Of a DNA stretch of 64,000 nt, positions 53,393 through 61,420 are shown piece after piece. The first letter of the stretch is position 1, and each line of letters starts with the position of its first letter. Source of the stretch: Antarctobacter heliothermus (GTDB lineage: Bacteria > Pseudomonadota > Alphaproteobacteria > Rhodobacterales > Rhodobacteraceae); contig NZ_FZON01000018.1 of NCBI RefSeq assembly GCF_900188425.1, forward strand, positions 18,704 to 82,703, read 5' to 3'. The position numbers and the translations under genes were made by a program. The notes beneath the pieces are model-generated. The model had not been told where the DNA came from. It saw only the letters and a program-made list of their open reading frames with translations, and did not search any database.

Positions 53393-54090
53393 GTAGACCC
53401 TTGATTGGCGTTACCACCTCGACCCGGTCGGGGTGGCGGATCTTTCCGCTTGTGCGGTTCAATCTCTGGCTTGCCGGAGCGCGCGCCGTGCGATGGACCG
53501 CGCGGTCCGATGTTGATCTGGACCGGGTCGATGGCGTGATCATCGGCGGCGGTGACGACATCTCGCCCGAACTGTATGGCGGTGCATTGGAGTTGACCGC
53601 GCGTCTGGACCCGGATCGGGACAGGATGGAACACGACATCGCGGTGCAGGCGCTGGCAGAGGGTATCCCGGTGCTGGGCATCTGCCGTGGCGCGCAGATG
53701 CTGAACATCGCCGCCGGCGGGACACTGCATCAGGATGCCTGGTCCCTCTACCCGGATGCGCAGCCTATCAAGACGATCCTGCCCAAGCGTGAAGTCTGTG
53801 TTGAGCAAGGGTCGCTGCTGGCGGCGCGGCTGGGGACCAAACCGATGAAGGTGAACGCGCTGCATACGCAGGCGGTGAATGTACTGGGACAGAATTTTCG
53901 CGTGGCGGCGCGGGACACCAACGGCATGGTGCAGGCCATCGAACGGTGCCGCGATCCCTTTGCGTTGGGGGTCCAGTGGCACCCCGAACACCTGTTTTAT
54001 GCCCGCCGCCAGCGCGCGATTTTTCGCGCCCTCGCCGAGGCGTCGCAAGCCTATGCACAAGGACGCCGTCAGGTCTTTGCGCCCGTTTGA
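53389..54090 (+). CDS. Class I glutamine-amidotransferase-like (peptidase C26) hydrolase
   Basis: Protein of 233 residues. Catalytic Cys in LGICRGAQMLNIAAGG (~100) and His/Glu in GVQWHPEHLF (~200) form the PuuD/gamma-glutamyl hydrolase triad. VIIGGGDDISPELYGG is the family's oxyanion region. It is translationally coupled to the amidoligase, suggesting it supplies ammonia, trims or reverses the ligase product (gamma-glutamyl amide hydrolysis). A terminator follows. Confidence 0.88.
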   Translation: MSRPLIGVTTSTRSGWRIFPLVRFNLWLAGARAVRWTARSDVDLDRVDGVIIGGGDDISPELYGGALELTARLDPDRDRMEHDIAVQALAEGIPVLGICRGAQMLNIAAGGTLHQDAWSLYPDAQPIKTILPKREVCVEQGSLLAARLGTKPMKVNALHTQAVNVLGQNFRVAARDTNGMVQAIERCRDPFALGVQWHPEHLFYARRQRAIFRALAEASQAYAQGRRQVFAPV

Positions 54091-54109
54091 TCGGAAGGCA
54101 CCGACAAAA

Positions 54110-54137
54110 AAAGACCCGCCTGAAAAGGCGGGTCTTT
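54110..54137. terminator. Bidirectional terminator between the amidotransferase-like gene and csbD
   Basis: AAAGACCCGCC-TGAAAA-GGCGGGTCTTT with A-rich and T-rich flanks, between convergent genes. Confidence 0.9.
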
Positions 54138-54158
54138 GATTGGGCGTCTTGTCACGCG

Positions 54159-54356
54159 TCACACCTTGGCAAGGATGTTGTCCAGCGCCTCGCGGGCCTC
54201 GTCCTTGGACTTGCCAAGACGTTGTTGCAACTTGCCTTCCAGTTGCTCGCGGTTGCCGCGCGCCTCTTCCAGCTCATCATCGGTGAGCGCACCATATGCT
54301 TCGCGCAGACGGCCTTTGATTTCGGTCCATTTACCTTCGATGCTGTCGTTATCCAT
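54159..54356 (-). CDS. CsbD-family stress protein
   Basis: Protein of 65 residues with the CsbD pattern (IEGKWTEIKGRLREAYGALTDDEL, EQLEGKLQQRLGKSKDEAREAL). It is highly charged and helical. CsbD-like proteins are general-stress regulated in many bacteria; the molecular role is unknown. An EcfG-type promoter lies 59 bases upstream. Confidence 0.92.
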   Translation of the reverse strand: MDNDSIEGKWTEIKGRLREAYGALTDDELEEARGNREQLEGKLQQRLGKSKDEAREALDNILAKV

Positions 54357-54414
54357 CGGTCTTCTCCCGGTTCTCTGTTTGGCCTGCGGTCCTCCCGCTG
54401 GCCTCTGTCAAACA

Positions 54415-54439
54415 AACGCCGTGGCCGTGAAATCGTTCC
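54415..54439 (-). promoter_or_regulatory. EcfG-type promoter of csbD
   Basis: Minus strand GGAAC (54439-54435), 16 bases, CGTT (54418-54415); predicted leader about 52 bases. Confidence 0.85.
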
Positions 54440-54451
54440 GCGCTGGACGGC

Positions 54452-54919
54452 TCAATCGACCTCTTCCAGCGCACGTTTGACTGCGCTCTCGATCTCATCC
54501 AGCGGGTGGTTTGTCAGCACCTTGGGCAGGTCGAGCACAAGTTTTGACATAACCTCATCGTGCATCTCGTCGCGCAGTGCGCTCAGCACCGGGCGGCTTG
54601 CGGCGATCACCAGGGTGTTGAACTTGCCCTTGTGCGCGGATTTGTAGAGGTCTTCCGCGATGCTCTTGGCAAACCGGGTCTTTTCCAGCTGATGCCAGTC
54701 GGTATCGTCGAGAGCCGATCGTTGCGGGCCGGGTCCGTCGCTCTGGCGACCGGGCCGGTTTTCGGCCCAGTCCTGCGCTTTGGGATTGTCCTGTTCGGCG
54801 CGGTCGCGGACCTGCAGGTTCAAATGCACCTCATCGCCCTTGTTGACCAGATACAACGCCTTTTCGCCATCGGCGATCAGCACCCATGTGCCATGCGGCA
54901 CGCCCTTAGCTTTCATCAT
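54452..54919 (-). CDS. Host-attachment (eRF1-like) family protein
   Basis: Protein of 155 residues similar to proteins annotated as required for attachment to host cells. The start WVLIADGEKALYLVNKG, central FAKSIAEDLYKSAHKGKFNTLVIAASRPVLSALRDEM, and C-terminal LPKVLTNHPLDEIESAV are typical. The fold resembles domain 1 of eRF1, so a translation or ribosome-linked stress role is possible; the name does not prove host interaction. The ATG at 54919 has GGAGA upstream and overlaps the preceding 70-residue gene by 14 bases. Confidence 0.85.
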   Translation of the reverse strand: MMKAKGVPHGTWVLIADGEKALYLVNKGDEVHLNLQVRDRAEQDNPKAQDWAENRPGRQSDGPGPQRSALDDTDWHQLEKTRFAKSIAEDLYKSAHKGKFNTLVIAASRPVLSALRDEMHDEVMSKLVLDLPKVLTNHPLDEIESAVKRALEEVD

Positions 54920-55118
54920 CGCCGGTCTCCTCTTCGATGGATTTGGTCACGCGGGTGGCCCCTGCGGGCCGCTCATAGGCCCGTTTCAGCTCATCTTTGC
55001 TGCCGACACGACGGGCCAGACGACCGCCTTCGCGCCCGCCATGCGGGATCGTGCCCTCTGCGCCAAGAATGTCCTCTGTTTCACGGTGTCCGTCTTTGGA
55101 TCGGTGTCGTTGCGCCAT
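54906..55118 (-). CDS. Conserved small stress-associated protein of unknown function
   Basis: Hydrophilic 70-residue protein (MAQRHRSKDGHRETEDILG, then GTIPHGGREGGRLARRVGSKDELKRA, PAGATRVTKS). I recognise it as a recurrent alphaproteobacterial hypothetical rich in Gly, Arg and Glu, probably disordered. AGGAGG precedes the ATG. It is first in a two-gene unit with the host-attachment protein and driven by an EcfG-type promoter 59 bases upstream. Confidence 0.8.
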   Translation of the reverse strand: MAQRHRSKDGHRETEDILGAEGTIPHGGREGGRLARRVGSKDELKRAYERPAGATRVTKSIEEETGDDES

Positions 55119-55176
55119 GATGCGCCTCCTTTCCGTTCGGGCGGGGGCAGGCAATGCCCGCGCCACCTGAAGGGAT

Positions 55177-55202
55177 AACGCGGGATGCTGGGCAGGCGTT
55201 CC
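55177..55202 (-). promoter_or_regulatory. EcfG-type promoter of the 70-residue protein / host-attachment unit
   Basis: Minus strand GGAAC (55202-55198), 17 bases, CGTT (55180-55177); predicted leader about 52 bases. It overlaps nothing but lies just past the PLD gene's stop. Confidence 0.85.
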
Positions 55203-55211
55203 GGGAAAGGC

Positions 55212-56687
55212 TCAGACGATGTCTTCGGTGACGCCGGGCAGAGTCTGGGCCAGATCGGCCCCCTGGTCCGGGTCGAACGGCACGAGAAAGCCCTTGCGGT
55301 TCTCTGGCAGAACAACGCCGTTTCGGCGAATTTCCGCATCCCACCAAGGCTGTAGCGTTTCGGGGGCCATGGCCACTGGAGGCAGGGGCGCGTGCCACCA
55401 ATGCGACAGCAGCCGACCACGGGCTATTGCCACACGGGCAGGATCAGTCACGTCCAGTGCCAGTTCCGTATCCCAATGCATCGAACGCCCGTTGAGATTG
55501 GCAGACCCGATCAGGGCGTAGGCATCGTCACGGATCAGCACCTTGTTGTGGACATGGATCAAGGGCGAGCCCGCCAGCGTCTCCGGGATCTCTCTTGCGG
55601 CCAGAACGGGACGGACGGGCGTTGCGATGGTCAGGCGCCGACCAAAACCGTCCCGTAGCGCACTGACCGCCCTTCGGCGCAAGCCAAGGCCAAAACGCAC
55701 ATCAATGCTGTCGGACGAATCAAAGGCCACGTCCTCGGGCAGGGCGGGCAGGATCAGCACGGCCGTCAGGTCGCGGTTGTGTTGCGCCGCCTTGGCCAGT
55801 CCTTCGGCAATCCGGCTGGAGCGGAGGAACTGGGTTTCGATGTGGATCAGGTGGCGCGCCTGTCGGAAGGCCTTCAAATGGGCGTCCTCGATCTCGGACA
55901 CCAATGTGCGGGGCGACAGATAGGGCAATTGCACCCGTCGCGGAGCGGACAGGGTGCGTTTCAGGCCGGGGCAATCGGGTGGCTTCATGCGGCCCGAGGT
56001 GACATCCCGCATCGTTTCCAGATGCCGCCGCGCGGCGCGCGCCTCTGGCCCGCGCACCATGACCTGCACATCGGACCATGTCTGACTGGCAGGGCGGGCG
56101 TGGGCGGGCGTGTCGTACCGGCGCTCGTTCATGTCCAGACCGCCGATGTACAGCCAGTCGTCGTCAATCACGGCAATCTTCTGGTGATGCGACACCGTGT
56201 TCAGCCGTGGCAGCGTGTTTCGGTTCAGACCCACAGCCTGAAACCGGCGTTGTACGGACGTAGTCTGGCGCAGGCCATCCCACCGTTTGCGCAGGACGGC
56301 GGGCAGAAACGCGATCCAGGGCACCATCCCGGCCTGCGCGGGATGCAGGTGGGCGCGGACTTGCAAGCGGTCCGGGCCTGCGCCGGTGACCTCGGACAGG
56401 GCAATGCCCTGACGCACGGTGCGCCAGCACAGTGCGTGCAGTCCCGTCCGCATGACGGGATCAAAATCGCTGACCGTCAGGTCAACGTGGACGCCCCGGC
56501 GCAGGGCATCGGCCAACAGGTCAAACCAGTCATCCCCCACTGCCCGGGCCTCAGCGCTGCGCAACCGCGTCGACATGTCAAAGATCCGGAAACCGGCAGT
56601 GATGCGATTCTGCGCCCGCAGTACGGCGCGTTCAAAGACGGGCCACGCTTCGTCGGCCGTGACCATCACCTCGAACTCGCCCGCCAT
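55212..56687 (-). CDS. Phospholipase D / cardiolipin synthase-like protein
   Basis: Protein of 491 residues with two HKD motifs: HHQKIAVIDDDWLYIGGLDMNERR (~175) and HVHNKVLIRDDAYALIGSANLNGRS (~395). The two-HKD layout is that of cardiolipin synthases and phospholipases D; no N-terminal membrane helices are seen, so a soluble or peripheral lipase/transferase is likely. Start MAGEFEVMV behind AGGGGG. The gene follows the histidine kinase after 13 bases, so phospholipid remodelling may be co-regulated with the sensor. Confidence 0.88.
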   Translation of the reverse strand: MAGEFEVMVTADEAWPVFERAVLRAQNRITAGFRIFDMSTRLRSAEARAVGDDWFDLLADALRRGVHVDLTVSDFDPVMRTGLHALCWRTVRQGIALSEVTGAGPDRLQVRAHLHPAQAGMVPWIAFLPAVLRKRWDGLRQTTSVQRRFQAVGLNRNTLPRLNTVSHHQKIAVIDDDWLYIGGLDMNERRYDTPAHARPASQTWSDVQVMVRGPEARAARRHLETMRDVTSGRMKPPDCPGLKRTLSAPRRVQLPYLSPRTLVSEIEDAHLKAFRQARHLIHIETQFLRSSRIAEGLAKAAQHNRDLTAVLILPALPEDVAFDSSDSIDVRFGLGLRRRAVSALRDGFGRRLTIATPVRPVLAAREIPETLAGSPLIHVHNKVLIRDDAYALIGSANLNGRSMHWDTELALDVTDPARVAIARGRLLSHWWHAPLPPVAMAPETLQPWWDAEIRRNGVVLPENRKGFLVPFDPDQGADLAQTLPGVTEDIV

Positions 56688-56700
56688 TCTGCACCCCCTG

Positions 56701-58413
56701 TCAGGCGCCATAAGTGGCGCGCGGAAACCTTACCGTTGTGGTGTAACGCCCATCCTCGGTCGAGGTTTCCATCCTTCCCCCCAATTGCAGCAAGAAAGCA
56801 GAGATCATCTTGCGGCCCATGCCATCAAGACATTCGGCGGGAATGTTGCGGACGTCGTCCACCGGGGGGCTGTCGATGTTCAGGCAGACGTCTTCGTCTG
56901 ATTCAGAGAACAACTGGACGCTGATCCAGTCGCAAGGGGTGTCGGCGCAGGCCTGAGTGATCGTATTGTACAGCGTCTCGGCGACAAACAGCGACAGCGG
57001 GATTGCCTGATCGGGGTAGAGGGCGATCTCTTCCAGATCTGTATCGATCTTGGGCGCCAGTTTGACCCCAACAAGGTCCTGCACATCGCGGACTACGGCG
57101 CGCACCAGCGCGGCGGCGTCCACGGTTGTGCTGGTCGGGGTGTTGTACAAGGTGCGATGCAGCACAGCCATGCCCCGCACCCGTCGTTGCAGTTCGGAGA
57201 CGACGTGTTTTGCCTCATCGGTTTCCAGCTCACGCGCCTGCATGTTCATGATCGAGGCGATCAGTTGCAGGTTGTTCTTGACCCGGTGGTGGACCTCGCG
57301 CAGCAGGACTTCCTTGTCCTTGAGATCCTGTTCGCGGCGCAACTCGCCGTCGGTGACCAACAGCGCCATGCGGTTGAAGGCGCGCTGCGCCTCTTCCAGT
57401 TCCGCTGGCGGATCGGTCAGTTCCAGCGAAGTTTCCGCGCGCTCGCCCAAGGCAAAGCGCCGCATGGCTGAGCGCAGCTTGGCGACGTGACGGATCACCA
57501 GTTGTTGAATGCCGAACAGCGCGACGCCGACGCCGGCAACCCACATGAGGACGGGCAGGGCAATGGCAATCCAGGTTTGCAACCGGGTGTCGGTGCCGGG
57601 CACGGACGAGAGCGGCCAACTGCCCACCAGCATGACCTTGCCCTCGATCATCGGCGTGACCGCGTAATAGCGGTCCTCTCCCGTGCCGCTTGGGCCGCGA
57701 AAGGTCTTGTTCCGGCTCTGAACAAGATCGGAGAGGGCGACATCGCGCGGCAAGAAATCCTCAGCCGCTTCCAGTCCCAGAGAGGCGGCGATCAGGTCTC
57801 CCTCGATGTCGATTGCAGCGATACGCAGGCCACTTTCCGTCTCCGGATCTTCCAGCTTGCGCAGTACGGTGGCATGCGGGATCGACAGCGATACAAAGCC
57901 GATGATCTCATCGTCATTGCGCACGGGCTGCGTGACAATCACGATACTGCGCCCCGTGATGGCCCCACTCTGCACCACTTGCACACTGGCACCGCCCCGG
58001 TCTATTGCCCTGCGAACGGTGTCCCGCCCGGACAAGTCCATGGTGTCCCCGGAAGAACTGCAGGCCAGCCAGCCGGAAGAGCGCACAAAGCCGGCAAAGA
58101 TGTAGTTTTCATTGCCCTCGACAAAACCGCGCAGAATGTCCTCACAGTTGTCCTCTCCCAGTTTGGCAATAAGCACGGAAAGCCCGTTTGACGCGGCAAC
58201 AGCATTTTCGATCAACTCACGCTCTGCAGCGGCTTCGGACCGGATCTGTGACATCAACGAGTTGCGGCTTTGCAGGCGGGCGCTGTCGATCACGGCCTGC
58301 GTCTGGTAAACGGCGATCAGGCCCACCGGCAGCATGGCAATGGTCATCAGGACTGCAATCCGCGCTGAAAGACTGCGAGATGCGCGGGACAGGTTTTTCA
58401 GGCGCGTTTTCAT
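56701..58413 (-). CDS. Membrane sensor histidine kinase with extracytoplasmic sensor (HisKA_2 type)
   Basis: Protein of 570 residues. A first helix near 18-38 (IAVLMTIAMLPVGLIAVYQ) is followed by a ~240-residue periplasmic cache-like domain, a second helix near 285 (TWIAIALPVLMWVAGVGVALFGI) and a HAMP-like linker. The HisKA_2 dimerisation helix has phospho-His in REVHHRVKNNLQLIASIMNMQ. The ATPase part is somewhat divergent (LFVAETLYNTITQA in place of the N-box, DGMGRKMISAFLLQLGG). Kinases of this type phosphorylate PhyR, and the position in the stress island makes it a PhyK candidate. Start MKTRLKNLS at 58413. Confidence 0.87.
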   Translation of the reverse strand: MKTRLKNLSRASRSLSARIAVLMTIAMLPVGLIAVYQTQAVIDSARLQSRNSLMSQIRSEAAAERELIENAVAASNGLSVLIAKLGEDNCEDILRGFVEGNENYIFAGFVRSSGWLACSSSGDTMDLSGRDTVRRAIDRGGASVQVVQSGAITGRSIVIVTQPVRNDDEIIGFVSLSIPHATVLRKLEDPETESGLRIAAIDIEGDLIAASLGLEAAEDFLPRDVALSDLVQSRNKTFRGPSGTGEDRYYAVTPMIEGKVMLVGSWPLSSVPGTDTRLQTWIAIALPVLMWVAGVGVALFGIQQLVIRHVAKLRSAMRRFALGERAETSLELTDPPAELEEAQRAFNRMALLVTDGELRREQDLKDKEVLLREVHHRVKNNLQLIASIMNMQARELETDEAKHVVSELQRRVRGMAVLHRTLYNTPTSTTVDAAALVRAVVRDVQDLVGVKLAPKIDTDLEEIALYPDQAIPLSLFVAETLYNTITQACADTPCDWISVQLFSESDEDVCLNIDSPPVDDVRNIPAECLDGMGRKMISAFLLQLGGRMETSTEDGRYTTTVRFPRATYGA

Positions 58414-58597
58414 GAAAAGTGGTCGATCCTCGAACGTGGTACTTGGGAAAACGTCGGGATACAGAAATACAGAGCCTGAGGTTCGACACACCGCTCACGA
58501 ACAGCAACGCCATTCCTGAAAATACGCAGAACCGACTGGCCGCAAAGCACCAGCTTCATGCCTTTTCCTCGTCCGAGACGCCCTCCTCCACCTCGTG

Positions 58598-58622
58598 AAC
58601 ACATCAGCCGGGATATGGTTCC
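58598..58622 (-). promoter_or_regulatory. EcfG-like site (one mismatch) upstream of the membrane kinase
   Basis: Minus strand GGAAC (58622-58618), 16 bases, TGTT (58601-58598) instead of CGTT. It faces the kinase at 58413 with a leader of about 180 bases. Confidence 0.4.
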
Positions 58623-58646
58623 CTGTCGGGGAGGTGCTATTTTCGG

Positions 58647-59759
58647 TCAGGTCTGAAGGCGTTGCAACGGAATGTGCAGTTTGCGCTGGAAACGCCCGGA
58701 GTCGATCTGCGTCTTGATCTCACCTGCAAGCTGGCCCTCGACCGCGATGGACAACAACCGTGCGCCAAAGCCGGTCCGTGGCTCGGCGTTGGCTTTCCAA
58801 TCGATTCCGGTTTCTTCCCAGTTGATCTCGACCATGTCATCGTCGGTCTGGCGCCAAGTGATCGCCAGCCGTCCGCCATCGGCTGAAAGACCGCCGTACT
58901 TCGCGGCATTGGTCGCCAGTTCATGCAGGGCCAGCGTCAGGTAAACGGCCGCCTTTGCCCCGATTGGCACATGTTCTCCGCTGATCGATATGCGCGTCTC
59001 GCTCTCGGCCCCGTGGGGGGCCAGCAGCTTGCGGGTCAGGGCGTCCAGCGTGGTCGTTGCGCCTGTGGTGCGGCGGGCGTTGACAACAGGCACGATCATC
59101 TCATGCGCGTCACTCAGCGCCTTCAGACGCGCGCCCATGCTTTCGGCCAGCTCATCCGCGGTGTCATGCGTCCTGCGTTCCATCCGCAACATGCTGTTGA
59201 TGATGGTGAAGAGGTTTCTTACCCGGTGACTCATTTCCTGAAGAATGATGTCGCGCTCTTCGAGCGTTTCGCGCAGCCGGATGTCGGATTCGATCATTGC
59301 GGCCATGTCGAGCATATGTTCGACATCGTCCTCGCTCCAATTTCGCGGCTTGCGGTCGATCACGCAGAAAGAACCCAGCACATGGCCGTCCGGCGACCGG
59401 ATCGGCACGCCCAGGTAGGCCACCACGCCCAGATCGCGCACCGCGCCGTTTTCGCAAACCCTCGGGTCGTGACGGGCATCGGTGACAATCAGCGGTTCTT
59501 GGGATTTCACCACATATTGGCATAGCGAGTGGCTGAGACCAGAGCCGCTTTCGCGCGCCACGTCACCTTCAAGGCCGACATGAGCCGAGAAATACTGCCG
59601 GGTGTCATCGACAAAGGACACAAGACTGACCGGAACATCCAGCAGGCGCGCCGCGATACGGGCCGCGCGCTGATGCGCCCCCGGTCCAGGCCCATCCATA
59701 AGTCCCGTCCGTGCCAGGGCCTTCAATCGCTCTGCATCCCCAAGTCGTCCGTCGTCCAT
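58647..59759 (-). CDS. Soluble GAF-domain sensor histidine kinase (HWE/HisKA_2 family)
   Basis: Protein of 370 residues. A GAF domain (about 20-165; LLDVPVSLVSFVDDTRQYFSAHVGL, AYLGVPIRSPDGHVLGSFCVID) senses a ligand or redox state. The kinase part has phospho-His in EMSHRVRNLFTIINSMLRM, a classical N-box LALHELATNAAKYG and GFGARLLSIAVEGQLAG. There is no membrane helix. The start at 59759 has GGGAGA upstream; 59801 gives a longer form with poor SD. It is a second candidate input to PhyR. Confidence 0.86.
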   Translation of the reverse strand: MDDGRLGDAERLKALARTGLMDGPGPGAHQRAARIAARLLDVPVSLVSFVDDTRQYFSAHVGLEGDVARESGSGLSHSLCQYVVKSQEPLIVTDARHDPRVCENGAVRDLGVVAYLGVPIRSPDGHVLGSFCVIDRKPRNWSEDDVEHMLDMAAMIESDIRLRETLEERDIILQEMSHRVRNLFTIINSMLRMERRTHDTADELAESMGARLKALSDAHEMIVPVVNARRTTGATTTLDALTRKLLAPHGAESETRISISGEHVPIGAKAAVYLTLALHELATNAAKYGGLSADGGRLAITWRQTDDDMVEINWEETGIDWKANAEPRTGFGARLLSIAVEGQLAGEIKTQIDSGRFQRKLHIPLQRLQT

Positions 59760-59925
59760 GCGGGCGTCTCCCTTGAGACCAATCGTGGGACTATCTTTCA
59801 TGGGTCAACTCACACGGCAATAGTTCACTTAAGGTAAGTATGTTGCGCATGAGAAAGGCAATTGGACAAGCGGCGTGTTTGTGCCGTTTTGCGCGCTGCA
59901 TGGGCAGAGTTTGCAAGGATAGGCG

Positions 59926-59950
59926 GGAACCTTTGTCCGTGGCGCACGTT
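59926..59950 (+). promoter_or_regulatory. EcfG-type promoter of the DUF1328 gene
   Basis: GGAAC (59926-59930), 16 bases, CGTT (59947-59950); predicted leader about 60 bases before the ATG at 60017. Confidence 0.85.
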
Positions 59951-60016
59951 TCCTTTGCACAGCGCCTCAGACGGCGCGTTCAAAAATCGTTCGGAACAAC
60001 ATCAAGGAGACTTCCC

Positions 60017-60178
60017 ATGCTTGGTTGGGCCCTGACTTTTCTCATTGTCGCTCTGATTGCGGCGGCGCTTGGATTTGGTGGTATTGCCGGTGCGTCCGCC
60101 GGGATCGCGCAGATCCTCTTCTTCGTTTTCCTCGCGCTGTTTGTGCTGTCGCTGGTGGCACGCGCTGTCCGAGGATGA
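60017..60178 (+). CDS. DUF1328 small membrane protein
   Basis: Protein of 53 residues with two membrane helices ([22 protein letters not shown] and [23 protein letters not shown]), the DUF1328/YtjA pattern. AAGGAGACTTCCC precedes the ATG. General-stress membrane protein of unknown function. Confidence 0.93.
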   Translation: MLGWALTFLIVALIAAALGFGGIAGASAGIAQILFFVFLALFVLSLVARAVRG

Positions 60179-60327
60179 CAGACCGGGCCGATGGCCTGGT
60201 CAGACCTGACAAGCGGCCCGATCGCCAGTGCGTGGGGATCGGGCCGCCACGCCCCTGACGTCCATGTGGGCGTCGCGACTCGCCGCGCGCAAGCAGACGC
60301 AACGCGCGCAAGCAATGGAGTTCTGAC

Positions 60328-60600
60328 ATGACCGACAACAGCAAGGATCGCGTCGCCAATGGTGCCGCCGACGCCGCCGAAGCCGGCGCAAACTATGCTC
60401 GCGCAGCCCGAGAAGCCGCCAGCGAGCGGCTGGAAGAGGCGCAGGAACACATCGACCGGGCATTTGCCGAGGGACGCCACGAGTTCGAGCGCGCAGCAGC
60501 ACGATCGGGCCAAGTGGTGCGTGACAACCCGCTGCTGGCGATTGCCGGCGCGGTTGGTGTCGGGGTGTTGGTTGGGCTTGCCTTGCGCAGCAACAGGTGA
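60328..60600 (+). CDS. DUF883 (ElaB/YqjD-like) membrane-tethered protein
   Basis: Protein of 90 residues. A charged, helical N-terminal two-thirds (AANYAR-like, AREAASERLEEAQEHIDRAF) is followed by a C-terminal glycine-rich helix DNPLLAIAGAVGVGVLVGLALRSNR, the YqjD/ElaB tail anchor. Family members bind ribosomes and localise them to the membrane in stationary phase. A hairpin (GGCCCGATC/GATCGGGCC, near 60214-60244) precedes it and a terminator follows. Confidence 0.9.
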   Translation: MTDNSKDRVANGAADAAEAGANYARAAREAASERLEEAQEHIDRAFAEGRHEFERAAARSGQVVRDNPLLAIAGAVGVGVLVGLALRSNR

Positions 60601-60621
60601 TCCGGGCCATTCACCAGGTCG

Positions 60622-60655
60622 AAGGGCGTCGCAGATGCGGCGCCCTTTATTTTTT
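60622..60655 (+). terminator. Terminator after the DUF883 gene
   Basis: AAGGGCGTCGC-AGAT-GCGGCGCCCTT (one mismatch) followed by TATTTTTT. Confidence 0.88.
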
Positions 60656-60692
60656 ATATCAATAGTTTGGTTGAAACGGGCTGCATGTGAGG

Positions 60693-60717
60693 GGAACCTT
60701 TCTCCGCGTCAGATGTT
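60693..60717 (+). promoter_or_regulatory. EcfG-like promoter (one mismatch) of the small-membrane-protein/AI-2E cluster
   Basis: GGAAC (60693-60697), 16 bases, TGTT (60714-60717). It follows a terminator and lies 36 bases before an ATG, which supports its use despite the TGTT variant. Confidence 0.6.
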
Positions 60718-60753
60718 CCTGAAGGGACCCGCAGACTCAGAAGGAGCGCCGCA

Positions 60754-61038
60754 ATGACCCACAAGGCAGACACCAGCAGTGCGAATCCGGCCCTTGCCAG
60801 AGCCGGGTTTCTGGTCGCATCCCACTTGGTTGTGTCACGGTTCGGCATTGCCGCCCAGGTCGGGCTGGTGTTTCGAGGCCTGTGTTTTGCCGGTCGGAAC
60901 CCTGTGCTGACGCTGGGGGCTGCGGCGTTTGCAGGGTACGCGGCACTGCGCCGAAATCCAGACACGACGCGGGCTGAGGCGGCGGAGACCTCCGTCATGG
61001 CAGATCTGAACAAGGGACACGGCGATGCCCGGTCCTGA
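60754..61038 (+). CDS. Small protein of unknown function, membrane-associated
   Basis: Protein of 94 residues with two short hydrophobic segments (HLVVSRFGIAAQVGLVFRGL and NPVLTLGAAAFAGYAAL) and a charged C-terminus. AAGGAGCGCCGCA precedes the ATG. It heads a four-gene unit ending with the AI-2E transporter and overlaps the next gene by 14 bases. No family recognised. Confidence 0.75.
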   Translation: MTHKADTSSANPALARAGFLVASHLVVSRFGIAAQVGLVFRGLCFAGRNPVLTLGAAAFAGYAALRRNPDTTRAEAAETSVMADLNKGHGDARS

Positions 61039-61420
61039 CCTGCGCGACGCGCCGCGCCTGTTGTCCGAAGTCGCGCAGCGCGTGACATCTCTGGCGCAGA
61101 GCGAATTCCGCCTTGCAAAGGCGGAAATGACTCAAAGCCTGTCGCAGGCCCGGACCGGCATCGCGTTCTACGTCGCGGCGCTGGTGCTGGCGATTGTCGC
61201 GCTGAACGTGCTTGCTTCCGGCGTTGTCGCCTGGCTGGCCGTGCAGGGGCTGACGGCAGTTCAGGCGGCGGGGGCGACGGGCGGTGCGCTGCTTGTTGTC
61301 GCCGGTGTTCTGGCTTGGGCGGGCCGTCGACGGATCAATGCGAAAAAGCTGACGCCAAAACGCAGCCTGAACAACGTGAAACGCGACCTTGAAACCTTGC
61401 AGGAGATGCGCCGTGGCTGA
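61025..61420 (+). CDS. Phage-holin-superfamily (YqjE-like) membrane protein
   Basis: Protein of 131 residues: an N-terminal amphipathic helix (LLSEVAQRVTSLAQSEFRLAKAEM) and two membrane helices (IAFYVAALVLAIVALNVLASGVVAWLAVQ; GATGGALLVVAGVLAWAG), the YqjE/holin_3_6 pattern. In E. coli yqjD-yqjE-yqjK is a stress-linked membrane set, matched here by the DUF883 and following genes. It is not evidence of a prophage. Confidence 0.83.
   Translation: MPGPDLRDAPRLLSEVAQRVTSLAQSEFRLAKAEMTQSLSQARTGIAFYVAALVLAIVALNVLASGVVAWLAVQGLTAVQAAGATGGALLVVAGVLAWAGRRRINAKKLTPKRSLNNVKRDLETLQEMRRG

Noticed and set aside
54452..54919. Evidence of symbiosis or pathogenicity from the host-attachment name
   Set aside because: The family name is historical; the protein is EcfG-controlled and eRF1-like, so host contact is not implied.
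58410..58604. Small frame on the minus strand between the two kinases
   Set aside because: No family pattern, and it overlaps the kinase start; treated as leader sequence.
59988..60016. Second GGAAC (59992) before DUF1328 as a promoter
   Set aside because: No CGTT-like element follows at 16-17 bases.
61025..61420. Prophage remnant (holin)
   Set aside because: The holin-superfamily protein sits among stress membrane proteins as in E. coli yqjDEK; no other phage gene is nearby.
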